Positions 49,720 to 62,869 of a stretch of DNA of 64,000 nt are shown here, piece by piece. Source of the DNA: Nissolia schottii (taxonomy: Eukaryota; Streptophyta; Magnoliopsida; Fabales; Fabaceae); NCBI GenBank assembly GCA_003254905.1, contig QANU01085255.1, positions 1,022,604 through 1,086,603 of the forward strand. Reading direction: 5' to 3'. The notes beneath the pieces are model-generated. The model was not told where the DNA came from and searched no databases. It worked only from the letters and a program-made list of their open reading frames with translations. How positions within the stretch are numbered: the stretch's first letter is position 1; the number at the start of each line of letters is the position of its first letter. Position numbers and translations under genes: made by a program.

Positions 49720-49900
49720 CACCACCAGGGGCTGATCCAAGTGATAAGCAGTTTAGTATCGCTTAAGTTCTTGAGTTTGAGACCTTGTGTACGCAGTTAT
49801 CTTTGCTAGGAGACTCACCCGCCATAGCTAGGTGCGCGACTCGGGTCGACCCGGATTAGTTGAGACAAAGCCTTAGATACCGAATATGCAACTTAAAAAA
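49720..49900 (+). mobile_element. tRNA-derived SINE-like element, copy 2
   Basis: Same family as the minus-strand copy at 43419-43613. Box A-like TGATCCAAGTGATAAGC is at 49733-49749, box B-like GAGTTTGAGACC at 49773-49784, then ACGCAGTTAT, GGAGACTCACCCG, GATACCGAA and an A tail. The flanks AAAGTGCTAAACTAA (49705-49719) and AAAGTGTTAAGCTAA (49901-49915) match at 13 of 15 positions, a plausible aged target duplication. Confidence 0.75.
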
Positions 49901-49915
49901 AAAGTGTTAAGCTAA

Positions 49916-52900
49916 TGAATCAGCCGAGTCAATATGGAGAATTACTTTTATAATCATGTAAAAAAGAATTTATACTTTATATATAATTTAAAACATTGAT
50001 TTTTTTTCAAGTAAAGAAAAGCAACGGAGAAAAATAAAACAATCAAAGCTCTCAATAGTTATCTCTCTAAGAAAATTAAAGTTAATGAGAAAAAGTAAGA
50101 TAGTTTTAATAATTTTATATTATATTTTTTTATATAATATTTTATGTAAGAGTTAACTTTGATACCATATTAAAAAATTATCTCTTCTTAACGTTTAAAC
50201 TAATGAAAAAAATAATTTTAATAATTTTATTTTTTAAAAATTGTATATAAATCATGAATTCTTTTAGTTCATGTGAACAAAACAATTTCGCGTCAATTTG
50301 TGATAACTCAATAAGCTCATAATGAATTAATAAAAATAACTTTACCATAATACTTAAAATCATACCATTAGTAATTTTCTTCACCAACGGTTTGAATAAT
50401 AAGAGTAATATTATGTCTGATATCAACTATTTAAAATAATTTTAAGATAACCACACTTATAAGTGTCTGAAGTTCGTTGTAAACCCTACCATAATATACT
50501 TAAGTTGCATTGACACAGACACATACACATATTCAAAATATGACACAATACGAGAAACAGAGACACATTAGTTTTAATAATTTACAGGATACAGACACGA
50601 CACTTATATGAATAAAATTTAAGATTTATAATAATATTTAATATTTTTATTAATGTTAAACTATCAATTTTTAATATTTTCTAAAAAAAATTAATATATA
50701 AAATATTCTAAATAGTTTTATATGTAAATATTTAATGATTTTCTAAAAGTCTATATTATTATAAATTATTTAGTATTAAATTTTTTTTCTCAGACACGAC
50801 TCAAAAAATTTCAGATATAATTCGGATACGCATGGACACCACAAAGTATAAACATTTTATTTGAACACTTTTAGACACATAAGACATTAGTGTCCTCAAA
50901 TGTCATTATCTGTGGGATGTCAAACACGTGTTTACGACAATATCACAAAATATTTGTACTTTCTTATCCTTTTGTGAGTATAATTATTTTAAAATATTAT
51001 TAAATAATTATCATTTTATCATTTTTAAATAATCAAGGAGAGGTAAGCAGTCAAAGTATGAGGCCATGTGCCAAGAGGGGAACTCCATATCTTGTGCTCT
51101 TTTTTCTAACGTGTCGATACAACTAACTTGGGTAGTCCCCTTCCCCTCTCATCACATGATGCGAGAGCCCACAAATCCAACTCATGCCGAGTAAATATTC
51201 TCAACTGTTCCCTTTAGCCATGTCCTCAACCATATAGTTTCCATATTGCTCCAAATAAAGCACACAAAAAATAAGTGGAGCACCAGACAAGAAGCTGGCT
51301 GACAGCCACACACAATATCTTCTTTGTAGGATCTGAGTCTCAAACATCATTAGAAAACATAACGCAGACTCATAGAGGAATTTCCAATTTTCTTTCTTTT
51401 TATAATTAGGAGGTCAAATTATACTAAATTCTCCTTAGATTAGACGATAAATATGATATTACACACCACATCTCTTGATTTGTCACGTTTAAAGTGATTT
51501 CTCTATATAGATGCTATAAGTGTTATTTTTATAGAAACTTTTAGTGTAATTTATAAAGATTTTCAAATTAAGAAGGTTAATGTATGTTTTTATAAATGAA
51601 AATATCAGTGTGTCAGATTTTTCTCCCAAAATCAAATGAGACAATTATGTATGGTTAATCTTTGTAAATTTAGTTATCTATCACATCTGACCCACGGCTA
51701 CCTTTGTTTTCAAGTAGTTTGGGCTAACATAATACGGAAATTTTGTTTGGCTAAATAGCAATACTCTTTTTATTTTCGCATGAGACATTATCGATTAATG
51801 GTTACTCGTTTTTCTAACAAATAAATTTTTTAGGAATCGAATTTGTGTCATCATATTTACAGAGAGACCAAACTATTCACCGCTCGTCTAACAGTCGCTA
51901 GCAATACTCTTATATACCAAATCATCGGATTTCTTATATCACATAACCTCACGAAAGGTTATAAGTGTAATTACCCTTTAATTTATGTTGTATTATTTTG
52001 CTATGTTTTAGATTAATTAATTAACGATGACATGCTAGTTGTAGTGGGAGGTATCTTGTTGCTTAAGAACAAGATACCTTTGCATGAGCTAACAACCTTT
52101 GTTTAATATGAAGTTTAAAAAATGCACTTATTGAACAGCAGCATTATTGCTAAGAACATGTTTTCCTCTATATCAAAAAGGGTCAGCACTTTAATTCGCG
52201 ATTCGTGATTATTGATACATAGTTCACGTTGCATAATAACAACAGGAAGATTCATTGCCGGTTAATTGGATTCCTTTGAAAACCAATCCACAAACACTTC
52301 TATGTTTTTGTTGTTTAGAAAGTGTTTGTTGTATTATTTTGAGATTTCGAGATTATTAAAATATATCGTCAAAAATCAAGCGCAACATTTTTCATACACA
52401 CTGTCACTAAATGCTTAAAGAACTAATCATCTATTAACGGTATTAGGTTTTGTTGAACCAATCCACAAACACTGTCCCTCTTGATGATGAACCCCAAAAA
52501 CTTTCAGCTCATGCAACGCTTGTGGAATGTTGTTATGCCAATAATTGCTAGATCACTTATAAAAAAGTGTGAGGGATTCGCAGGAGCATGATTGATGGAA
52601 AATATCTATCATGATATGTTAAAATTTAAACCGTTTATAATTATATTATTCCCCTATTTTGTCACGTTAGATTAGTATCCGCGTTCGATTTTGGTTTGGT
52701 TAACTTTATTGTCATCTCTGGGTGCGATCTGAAGAGAAAATGCTCATTCACTAATAATTGCGACCAATTGATCACGAGAATTGTTGCCATTAGTGGAGAG
52801 ACAGTATTCTCTGTTTGTTACAAGAACTTATAATATTTTGGACAACTTCTTTTACTTGAGTTATCTTGTTCTCCTTTTATACCTGTCAATTTTAACTTTT

Positions 52901-53862
52901 AATGTATTTATATTCAAGCTAATAATATATCTAAAAATAAAAAAATGACTATCAGAATTAGATGGAGGAAGTAAGATATTAGGTTCATTCAATTTCAAAG
53001 AATTAGAAAAAGGAAAAAAAATGTCAATGGACATGTATAATCAACTACTTTTGACATAATGACGGAGAGAATATGTAATCACTTTTATTAATATGACAAT
53101 GATGTGTTTGTTTTAATTTATTTATTAAAGTAATTTTTTTTTGAAACAAGAAATTCTGTATATTTGTATAAAATTTTAAAATTAATTAGAATTTAAAAAA
53201 AAATCTTTAATTTTTTTTAAGAAATTAAATAGAATAGCTTATAAAAAAAATCTATTTTTAACATTTTGAACCCGTTATAAAAAATCACTTTTAATTTTTT
53301 TTTTTTAACATGAAACAAACGAACAAGTATAGTCTTGCTTAATGCGTTCTCCTCCTAATTTATGGAACAGATACGCTTAACTAATATAACCTTTAATAAT
53401 GGGTCTTTTCTTACAGCAACTAAAGCCATCAATATTTTTCCTTCTATCCATTGTATGCAGCTGATTACGAAGAACAAATTGTCAAACTTTTTTTTTTCTG
53501 TTGGGTCAATCATTTGTCAAACTCATCTGAACTAATAATTAAGCGTAGTACTTTTTTTTTTTTTTTTAACTTATACTCCTTCTTTCATACTTCCTCCCTT
53601 CAACCAGTAAATGAAATCAAGTATATGTTTTTTTACGGTAAACAATAAAATCATATATATACAATGCACCTGCAAAAAAAATACATACAATGCATCTAGT
53701 CAGTTTGAACTATTGTACATAACAACTTTAGCTAGCTAATGCCAAAGTGGGTCATTTGAATGGCATTTCCTGCCATTAATATTTGGTGAATTTTTTGATG
53801 TCCTAGAGACACCACCCGCTTTACATCTAGAAAAATAAAATTTAATATTATTTTAACGGAAA
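49916..53862. other. AT-rich intergenic region, no gene seen
   Basis: About 4 kb without a supportable gene. GACAC-type motifs cluster at about 50510-50940 (for example ACAGACACGACACTT and CAGACACGACTC), suggesting another decayed repeat. The stretch 51050-51350 is less AT-rich but has no long open frame or domain. Confidence 0.55.
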
Positions 53863-54070
53863 ATTATTAAATAACCATAAAAATATTTACACTTATATAT
53901 TAATTTATATTTAATTACATAATTTTTTAAATATTAATAAATTGAATCTCCATCAACCTTTTTAGTTTATATTTTGGGCATTCAATTTTTAAAATTAAAA
54001 ATTAGAAAAATTATATAATTAAACATAAATTAAGATTTTATTGTAAATATTTTTATAATTATTTGATAAT
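53863..54070. mobile_element. MITE-like element with arms of about 90 bp
   Basis: The left arm from 53863 (ATTATTAAATAACCATAAAA...) and the right arm ending at 54070 (...TTATTTGATAAT) are imperfect reverse complements over about 90 bp each. Matching blocks include ATAAAAATATTTACA, TTAATTTAT and AAATTGAAT. A spacer of about 30 bp lies between them. It would fold into one long hairpin. No coding capacity; target duplication not resolved. Confidence 0.8.
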
Positions 54071-55859
54071 ACTTAAGTTGATATCAAACTAAATTGTATG
54101 TTTTTAGAAGGAAAATAAAAAGGACATAGTGCCCTTAAGGGCAATAAAAACTTGTCTTAACATTTTTGAACGTTATGCAAAATCAATTTATTTCTCCAAG
54201 TAAGGTTGTTAGGATCTCGATTTAAATCTTAAAATCTTACGATTTTATGATTTTGAAGAGATCCGTCAATCATATTACTGTCAATTGAATTAAATAATTT
54301 TATAATTTAAATCGTGTTATTATTTTACATTCTACATTTTTATTTTACTCTTTCTATTTTACACGATATTTTGATTTTAACACCCTTGCCCCAAGAAAGA
54401 TATTTCTTGGCAATCACATGCGAGAAAGCATTAGTTATGTACACCATTGAGTTGATTTAATAAATTATTCCGTGTACGAGTCCCATTAAATAATTGAATG
54501 GTAGACACAATTTTTTTCCTCATTTTAGAGGAAAGGATCCAATTTTTTTTTTTTACTTGTTTATCTCATACTAATTGATTTATTTATGCAAGTGGGTTTT
54601 CTTTTAAGTGATTATTAATTGTACATCATTTGACTTTTGAGCAATCAGTCGTAATCGGTTTTATTTTTACATAGAACAAAGTAAATAGATTGTCAAGGCA
54701 TCGCGGGTTTATTCCATGCCACTTGACTTTTTAAATCATGTTTGGTATATATACCTGATTTTCGTGTGAACCCATGAACGTGGATAAAATGAGTTAAAAT
54801 AATAATTTTTATGTTTATGTTCAATATACATAATCGTCTTAGGAAAAAAAATATAGATATAAAGTAGTGATAACTCATTTATCTATTATTAATATGGTTT
54901 GGAGCTTAAACCTTACTCGTAAAAATAGAAAAAACATTTTATAACCAACAAATTACTTTATATGAATTCAATTAGTGTAAGATAATTAGTGATTACTATC
55001 GACAATAACTACCCTAGGTGAAAAAGGAAGCAAAAAAAATTATCTACTTAAATAAATTGGACAAATAATATTTATCAAATAAAAATAATATAAATGGATT
55101 TAATAAAATATGCACAAATTGTGCATATAAAATTTCTGCAAGTAGGGTGAAATGATAAATTATGCCATGAAGTCTACTCCATTTTAACCAAGTAAACTAC
55201 AAAGCGTTATTGTTATTCAAATAGAAATACTTAACAAGTGTTAAAAATGATTATTAGTATTTTGATTTCTCATTTAAATTGAATTAGACTAAACCAAACA
55301 TGCATTTATTTACGTATATAAACGAGAGTTTTTGCTTAAAGTTAAGGAGAGTTTCAAATTGATCGGCACTGCCATACATGTCATCTCAAAGTAAAGTATG
55401 CGTTGACGGGTGGTGGGCCGTAGCCAATAAAAAGAGAGGTGAATGGAGAGAAATGGGGTTTAATCAAAGCATGTACAGTATAGGTAGTGATAATACGATT
55501 GGACATGTTCGGTTTGGATTGAATTTTTAAAAAATATTTTTTTATTTAAATTTATCAAGTATAGTTTTTTCTATGCGTTTTAATTTGTATTTATAAAATT
55601 GTCTTATATAATCGGGTTAAGTTTGTCAGATTTTTAGTAATAAAGTATGAATGTTTACTGTTCAAATGAGAAAAAAAAAGCCACTTCCTTTGAAGTTATA
55701 TTTTAATATTTTTTATAAAAAAATATATTTTTAAAGTCATTTCCTTCCTTACACATTAAATTGATTTGTTGAAGGTATGAATCCGTGATGTAAGGTGTGA
55801 ATAGTAGCCATTACCAAAATTAATAATCATTCCAATTCAATTCAAAGCAAGTCAAGTCA
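54071..55859. other. Intergenic, upstream of the PTI1-like kinase
   Basis: AT-rich, no gene seen. Near 54205-54300 the pattern GATTTAAATCTTAAAATC repeats weakly. The final 400 bp are the presumed kinase promoter. Confidence 0.5.
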
Positions 55860-56721
55860 CTTGCATTGCATTGCACCGCATTATCCTACGCACTCCTCCC
55901 TGCTTATCCTGCGCATATCTCGCCGAGATCTTCGGCTTCTGCGTCCTCTCACAGCTCTCTCTCCCTTCTGCACTTCACAGCTTTCGTGTTGGATTTCAGG
56001 TACTCCTCGATCCACGCTTCTATGTCACTTCCTTTTTTCTTTTTCCTTTTTTAATTTCTCCGTTTTATTTTCATTTTCGTGATTATTATTATTTTTTTAT
56101 TTGATTGAGCATTTTCGTGCAATAATTGATTTCGTCCTGTGATATTTTTTTTTTTTTTTTGGATTGATCCACAAGTGTTGGCTTGGATTTTAGTTGCAGT
56201 TTGCTCTTGTTTGCGGAAACTCGTTCAATCCGTTTGATTTGCTAGCCGAAACTTTTTTCTGTTTTGGTTTTTTGGCGGCGGAAACACTGAAACTGTGCCG
56301 TAAAATTTGCATGCGTCTCTTGCCTTGTTTTGTTATTCAACAATGATGAGATGCAGATAATTTAGTTAGAATGCATATTCAATTTTATGCTCGCTAGCAT
56401 TTATAGGAGTTACTAGTTAGGTTATTGTATATTTTAGTTGAAATGAATTAAACTGGTTCAAAAATCAAGCTATTGTGAATTTATATAATAATGTAATTGG
56501 TCAGACAACACACACAAATACACTATTCCTTTTCTGTTGATTTGTTGAAAGTTGCAAAGTGTTGCCATGATCTATCTTCCTTTTAGCAATAAACATCTAC
56601 GTGGAATTAGTATTGTTTTTTCTTTTCATTCTTTTGTTTTTAGATTTGATATTATGATTAATGTGGACTGTTTGTTAGTATGAACTGATGGATTTATGAA
56701 TAATTGTCAGTAGAAAGAATC
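55860..56721 (+). other. Kinase leader: 5' UTR exon and leader intron
   Basis: A GC-richer, CT-rich leader ends at TGGATTTCAG? with donor GT at 56000-56001 (exon end 55999). The acceptor AATTGTCAG ends at 56710, so the 711-bp intron lies in the 5' UTR, with 11 bases before the ATG at 56722. The transcription start is not fixed; 55860 is only an estimate. Confidence 0.55.
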
Positions 56722-59700
56722 ATGAGTTGTTTCAGCTGCTGTGAAGGCGATGACTCCCTTAAGGCTGCTGAAAGTGGAGGATCATATATGCTTAAAAACC
56801 CAGCAGGTAATTTGGTTCATATTAGCTAGAGGAGTTCACTTGGGATGATTAAATAGTAGTCCCATTGTCCCAACTCACAACACTACTCTAAAGCAATCCT
56901 GCATCTTTAAGTGATATTGCCATCTCTATTGGATAAGATCAGTAGTATAGGATTTAATCGTTTAGATGCTTCTGTAACATGATACTTTATTATGTTAATT
57001 GGTTTCATGTTATATTACCAGCAATTGAATTTGATGCAATTGATGTACAAACTGTATTGTTCAGGAAATGATGGAAATCATCATACATCTGAATCTACAA
57101 AGCAGGGTGCTCAAACTGTTGAGATTCAGCCCATTCAAGTTCCTGCTATACCGGTGGATGAACTAAAAGAAATTACAGATAACTTTGGGGAAAGTTCTCT
57201 GATTGGAGAGGGATCCTATGGAAGAGTATATTATGGTGTTCTTAAAAGTGGGCAAGCTGCAGCAATCAAGAAGTTAGATGCCAGTAAACAGCCTGATGAG
57301 GAGTTTCTAGCCCAGGTATGTGTGTGACTTTGTCTTATTATCAAGCTTCTGAAGTTGTTCAAATCCTATGAATCGCTTGGTTTTTGAACTTTCAGGTTTC
57401 AATGGTTTCACGGTTGGTGCATGACAATTTTGTTCAATTGCTTGGTTATTGTGTTGATGGAAATTCCCGTGTTCTTGCTTACGAGTTTGCATCTAATGGG
57501 TCTCTTCATGATATTTTACATGGTATGTAGTTTTTCTTTTCGATTGGTTAAATCAGAAAATGGTTGACATTTATTAAATTCTTGTTTGTATATGTTGGAG
57601 GAGATGAGAATATTGTGGATTTTAACATTGAGGTTTTTTTTTTGGTGCCATGACAGGAAACGATACTACTTGCTAGATATATTAGTTTTACTCTGTTTTT
57701 AATTGTATATAATTTATGTTCTTACTGTCATTTACATGCAGGCAGAAAGGGTGTTAAAGGAGCACAGCCTGGTCCTGTGTTGTCATGGGCACAGAGAGTT
57801 AAAATTTCTGTCGGAGCTGCGAAAGGACTTGAATACTTGCATGAGAGGGCTCATCCCCACATTATCCACCGGGACATCAAGTCAAGCAATATACTAATCT
57901 TTGATGATGACGTTGCTAAAATTGCAGATTTTGATTTGTCAAATCAGGCTCCTGACATGGCAGCACGTCTTCATTCCACCCGTGTCCTTGGAACCTTTGG
58001 TTATCATGCACCAGAGTATGCATTTGCCATATCAATTTTAATAGACAGATTGTATCTCATCATGCTTTATTTTAGCCTATGGATTATCGTGGACCTCTTG
58101 GTTTTGAGGGGACTTGCCAAAAATTATTGGAAAAGCAGTAGAAATTTCCCTTCTGTCTCAACTGTTTAGAAAATAGTATCAATAATACATTTTTTTGTGT
58201 GTTTTAAGTTAAAGAATCAATTTGAAGAAATGAAACTGTTCTTTTATGTTTCCCGGGAAGTATTTACCTTGACTGCTCTACAATGATATGTTCTCTTGTG
58301 AATTCAGATATGCAATGACTGGGCAATTAAATACTAAGAGCGATGTATACAGCTTTGGGGTTGTCCTTCTGGAACTTTTGACGGGAAGGAAACCTGTGGA
58401 TCATACACTACCTCGTGGGCAGCAGAGCCTGGTTACTTGGGTAAATCCAAATCTCAGTATTGTGATTTAATCTGTAGGCCAGCCAGCTGATGATAGTAAC
58501 TGATGTGTTTCAGGCTACTCCAAAACTCAGTGAGGATAAAGTCAAGCAGTGTGTAGATGCAAGACTAGGAGGAGACTACCCACCCAAAGCTGTTGCTAAG
58601 GTGCTCACTGTGTTTTAGTGTTAGTATATGTTTCCTCCTTGTTTATATTATACCGTCCTCCTTGCTGAGGTGTTATGGACTGTTTATGGTAGTTTGTTAT
58701 CCCAAGATATGAACTAATGGTTATTTGAAATATATGCCTATGAATTAGCAAACTAATCAAAAGTAGCTTACAAGGGATATGATAGCAACTGATATCAATG
58801 AGCAGAAGAAAAAAAGAGAAGTTGTTGAACAGAAAAGAAAATATTGTAACTGCATGTGTATTTTATTTCTGTAAATAAGGCTCAATAAGGTATCTGTGTG
58901 ATAGCTAATCAAGCTTGAAGGAATGCAGAAAATACAGAATACAGAAATAATAGAAAGGAGAACTGCAGAAAGGTAAAAATAAGGATGGCTCTTCGAGAGG
59001 CCAAACCTCTCCCTCAAACCTCACTAATTTCCTTGATGTTCATACTTTCCCCATCAATTTATAATTCCCCACCTCATCTTATTTTCTCTCCACTCATGAC
59101 ACCTCAACAATTTAATTATTGACACCTCAGCAATTTAAGTACCCAATTCAATGCTGATTGCCTGTTACAAAATTTCCTCCCTTGCTTATTGCATTTCAGG
59201 CCCTCTCTCAATTTTTTTTTCTCCCTCTCTCATGTATCTTAGTGTAGTCATCTTCTTGGGTCTAGGTTGGACTCTCCTCTATAACAATACTCTCATGCCC
59301 AACAGGATACTTACGAATTCTTATATCTTGTGTAGTTAGTAGAAGTTATGCATGAGGCCAGAAGTTGAATCTAAAACTTTATTGTACCATTCCCGTCTGG
59401 TGGTAGATTTATTGTACAACTGAAATGCAATGGAGTTAAAATTAATAGCCATTACATGAGAGGAGAATACACACTTATTTGTGAATCATTTTAGGAATCT
59501 CTGGCACCCAGGACCATTGCCATTAAAGATTGTCTGTTTACATGATAATAACCGATATCAATGAATAGCAGCATGATGCTTGGTTAATTGCAGATGGCTG
59601 CTGTTGCTGCGCTGTGTGTGCAATATGAAGCTGATTTCAGACCGAACATGAGCATTGTAGTCAAAGCTCTTCAACCTTTGTTGAATGCAAGACCTGGTCC

Positions 59701-59722
59701 TGCTGGTGAAACACCAAACTAA
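56722..59722 (+). CDS. PTI1-like: PTI1-like receptor-like cytoplasmic kinase, 361 aa
   Basis: Seven exons: 56722-56806, 57065-57315, 57396-57522, 57742-58015, 58308-58440, 58514-58600, 59594-59722, all GT-AG and in phase. It is a Ser/Thr kinase of the RLCK VIII/PTI1 family, first found as a substrate of the Pto resistance kinase and placed downstream of OXI1-type AGC kinases in stress signalling. Visible features: N-terminal MSCFSCC, whose cysteines are likely palmitoylated for plasma-membrane attachment; glycine loop GEGSYG (76-81); catalytic lysine in AAIKK (K97); HRDIKSSN (197-204); APE (244-246). The magnesium motif reads DFD (217-219) instead of DFG, as I recall for the PTI1 group generally. 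Length is normal for the family. No extracellular or membrane domain is present. Confidence 0.96.
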
Positions 59723-61789
59723 TCTGTCTATATCTCTTTGTATCTTGATTCTGTTAGTATGTGCACAAATGTGCATGCAAAATATAAGAAATAGACTGCT
59801 TCAGAAGCTGGTGGTAAATTGCTCGAACCTGGTTCCCATTGTTTACACTACATTCATTTTGTTCATAATCCATGAGGTTTTTTCGAGGTATACTTGCTTC
59901 TTTTTTTTTCTTTTTTTTTGTTGCTGCTTATTGCCATCTTAATTTTTTTTTTTTGAAAGAACTGCAAAACAGAAATGAGAATACGCAGAGCAAATAGCAT
60001 GTCATTGGCATATTTATTCGTTGGAAATGAAGTTAAAATGACCAAAGCCTATTATTGCTTAGATTAATTCTTTTAACTTTTTTATTAAACATGTTGATGT
60101 GGAATTTTCTCTTTATTAACATGAGAGCCAGCATTTCTTTTGCCAATTCCAGTGTTATGCTTGAGTGATATTGAGAGGCAGGTACTCAAACCGAAATTTT
60201 GATGGATGATATTTCTAAGTCCACCGATGCAAAGGATTTCACCTATATTGAACCTAGATTGCTTGCTATATAAAGGAGAATTAGTATTTAAGAGCTTGTA
60301 ATTATAAAAAAAAAATAAAGAAAATTCGAAAATTGAAGGGGAAACTTGCTTTCCTGCCTATATTTGAACATAGATTGCTTGGGTTTGAGGGGAGCTCCAC
60401 CACGATTATTAGAGCTAGATATTTTTATCTTACGAAGTCAAGGTCAAGGACAGAGATTACGAAGGCAAGAGATTGGACATATGATTCTACTCATGGCTAT
60501 GACACTTTTTTGGACGTCAAATTTTCTTAAAGATCGGTGTATATCTAATAATACTTGTAAAATGTCTGAGCATTACATGGATGGGCATATGGGATTCTCA
60601 CCTTTGATATAATCACGTCTGAAAATGTGATATATGTTGAAAATCAAATACGATAAAGTGTAAAGAGAAATTAACACAATATTAACGAGAAATTTTTGAC
60701 TTAACAAAAGTCTAACATCTCATTTTTGCTAAAAATGAGATATTAATATTATGCTCACCTAAAATTTTTTACATATAAACTCAAAAACTCTTGTTCTCCT
60801 CGAACTAGCCATATCTTTGAAAAACTAGACTTCTCTAGCTCAGGTAATTATCTTTAGTTGAAAGATTAAAAAAATGTATATATAAAAAAAATTATAATTT
60901 ACTCTTTTCAATAATTTGATCATAAGAAAATTTTTATCATTAATGAAAAAGATTAAAAAGACGGAGCTGTTATAGGAATATATAAGTCTAATAAATAGCG
61001 AAAATTTACTCATAACTAGTAGTATAGTTATATATTCACTTACTCTTATTAAATTAATATTTTGGACAAAACTTTTTAGAATTTAGTTTAAAAGCTCAAT
61101 CAAGACTTAATTAGTGATAGGATCAATTTAGATCACTTAGAGTTGGGGTAAAATATATAAATTTTGACACGAGATATAATTATGTAATATATTTAGAAAT
61201 AGACAGAGTTATGGTGTGTGTGTATATATATATATTTTTTGAATAAATTAAACAAGATAATATGGTATTGATTTTTTCCTTTAATTGTTATAAATTTATA
61301 TTTTATATAGTCAAAGTGAGTTTAACCCAAAATTAAAAATAATTTTAAAATGTAAATAAAAAACACACTAAAATTGAAATAAAATACAGATAAGCAGCTC
61401 ATTTTATTAATTTTTTTTATATTTAAGAAATGTTTGAGTTTTTTAATTAGTCTAGTTATTATCTTCCTAACAAATTCATGAAAACATTTGACGATTTGGG
61501 GAACAACATAAAAAAGAAAAGATAATATTATTACTAAATATTAATTATAAAAATATGTCAGAGACATACATTGTATGGAAATGAACATTTAAAAAAAAAA
61601 CTATTTTGATGACTAGGAAAAAAAAATTCCACTCTAAACTTTATAATCCAAATCCAAATCTCTTCCTTTTATGTACAAAACAAAATCTCTCCATTTTAAA
61701 GTGAAAATGACAATGGCAAAATCTCGGATTTCTCGTCTTCTCCTTCTCCTCCTCTTGGTCTTTGTAATTTAGCTCTGATTCTGAACCCA
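59723..61789. other. Kinase 3' UTR and intergenic
   Basis: The first 200-300 bases are the kinase 3' UTR. Open frames at 60333-60612 have no recognised domain. The remainder is AT-rich up to the leader of the translocator gene. Confidence 0.55.
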
Positions 61790-61854
61790 TCTTCTCTTCA
61801 TTTTCTGTTCCATTCCACATTCCGTTTTTTCGGATCAGTGTAGCAGGTTAAACC

Positions 61855-61885
<31 letters not shown>

Positions 61886-62869
61886 TCTCCTTCCCCTTTT
61901 TGTCTTCTTTATTAATATATGATTTTCATTCGATTTGTTCCCGTTAATCCCACACTGAATCTCTGTGCATTTTGCAGTCTCACTGTAATAATTGCTTCTT
62001 TTTTTTTAATTTGAAATTATGATTGTTTAGGTGTTTTGTTAATTCAGTATTGTTACTATTGAATCAAAACTATGTGTCTCAAGATTCTTGACTTTTTACA
62101 CACACAACGAATCAAACAGTATCCTCATTCTAGTTCTACGATGTGTATTGGGCGCACCAAAAGGATGCTTTTCTTGCTCTGAGTCTGGGACTAACATTTA
62201 GCTCCAAACATTTTATTTTAAGAATCAATTTGGAGTGTGCTTTTCCAAATTTGAGTAAAGCACTTCAGTTCTTGCTTTACATTTTATTGTCTAAGCTTTT
62301 TTTTATAGTCAGTGTCATCTGATTGTCAATGCTTTTATGTTAGCTAAGTGATTCTGCTTACTGATATTGAGCTCTCTGTAAGTAATTACCATTCCCATCT
62401 ATTCCATATCCAATGTTTTTAGAAGGGAGTTTGAAAGGGAAAGCAATAATTGAAATCTGTGTTAGTTATTCTTTGAAGCACATTTATCAATTCACATTTA
62501 GATGATACTACCAACCTTGGTTGGCTAAGCAGTTCAGTACTTATTCTCCTTAAGCAAGGTCTTAGGATTTAAGTCTAGTGAATGGAGAAAACTAGCCCTG
62601 GGAGCTTTACCATAGTCTCAAAGCGCATTCATTGGGGTGTAATAAACTTTGTTTGCTCTTGGTTTATACCCAAAAAAGTATAGAAACTATGCTTGCTTTC
62701 TGGATTTTTACTCCATTCCCATTTATACTAACCTGGGTCTTTGAAGAACAAAGACTGTTCTGATGAAGTTCATTGCACCACAATGATAATAATCAGGGAT
62801 AGCTGCCTGCATTCTTATGTGCTAAGATCTTCCCCATGATAAATTACATTGGGTTTTTGCAGGGTTGAT
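61790..62869 (+). other. Translocator leader: 5' UTR exon and leader intron
   Basis: The leader exon ends at 61846 (GTAGCAG|GTTAAA). The acceptor TTTTTGCAG ends near 62862, leaving about seven UTR bases before the ATG at 62870. The intron (about 1 kb) starts with a (CT)n tract at 61855-61880 and holds a SINE-like insertion. The 5' limit is estimated. Confidence 0.6.
62512..62678 (+). mobile_element. SINE-like element in the translocator leader intron
   Basis: TTGGCTAAGCAGTTCAG (box A-like, about 62521-62537), then GGATTTAAGTCTAG (box B-like, 62565-62578), GGGAGCTTTACC and an end at ACCCAAAAAA. It resembles tRNA-derived SINEs but is a different family from the pair at 43.5 and 49.8 kb. A clear target duplication was not found. 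Confidence 0.5.

Noticed and set aside
49733-49784. tRNA gene
   Set aside because: The box A and B-like motifs do not sit in a cloverleaf with a 7-bp acceptor stem; the A tail and flanking repeats fit a SINE better.
50510-50940. Terminal inverted repeat transposon built on GACAC motifs
   Set aside because: The motif clusters but I could not align the two sides as inverted repeats, so only the motif density is reported.
60333-60612. Possible small gene after the kinase
   Set aside because: Two overlapping frames without a recognisable domain, splice sites or family match.
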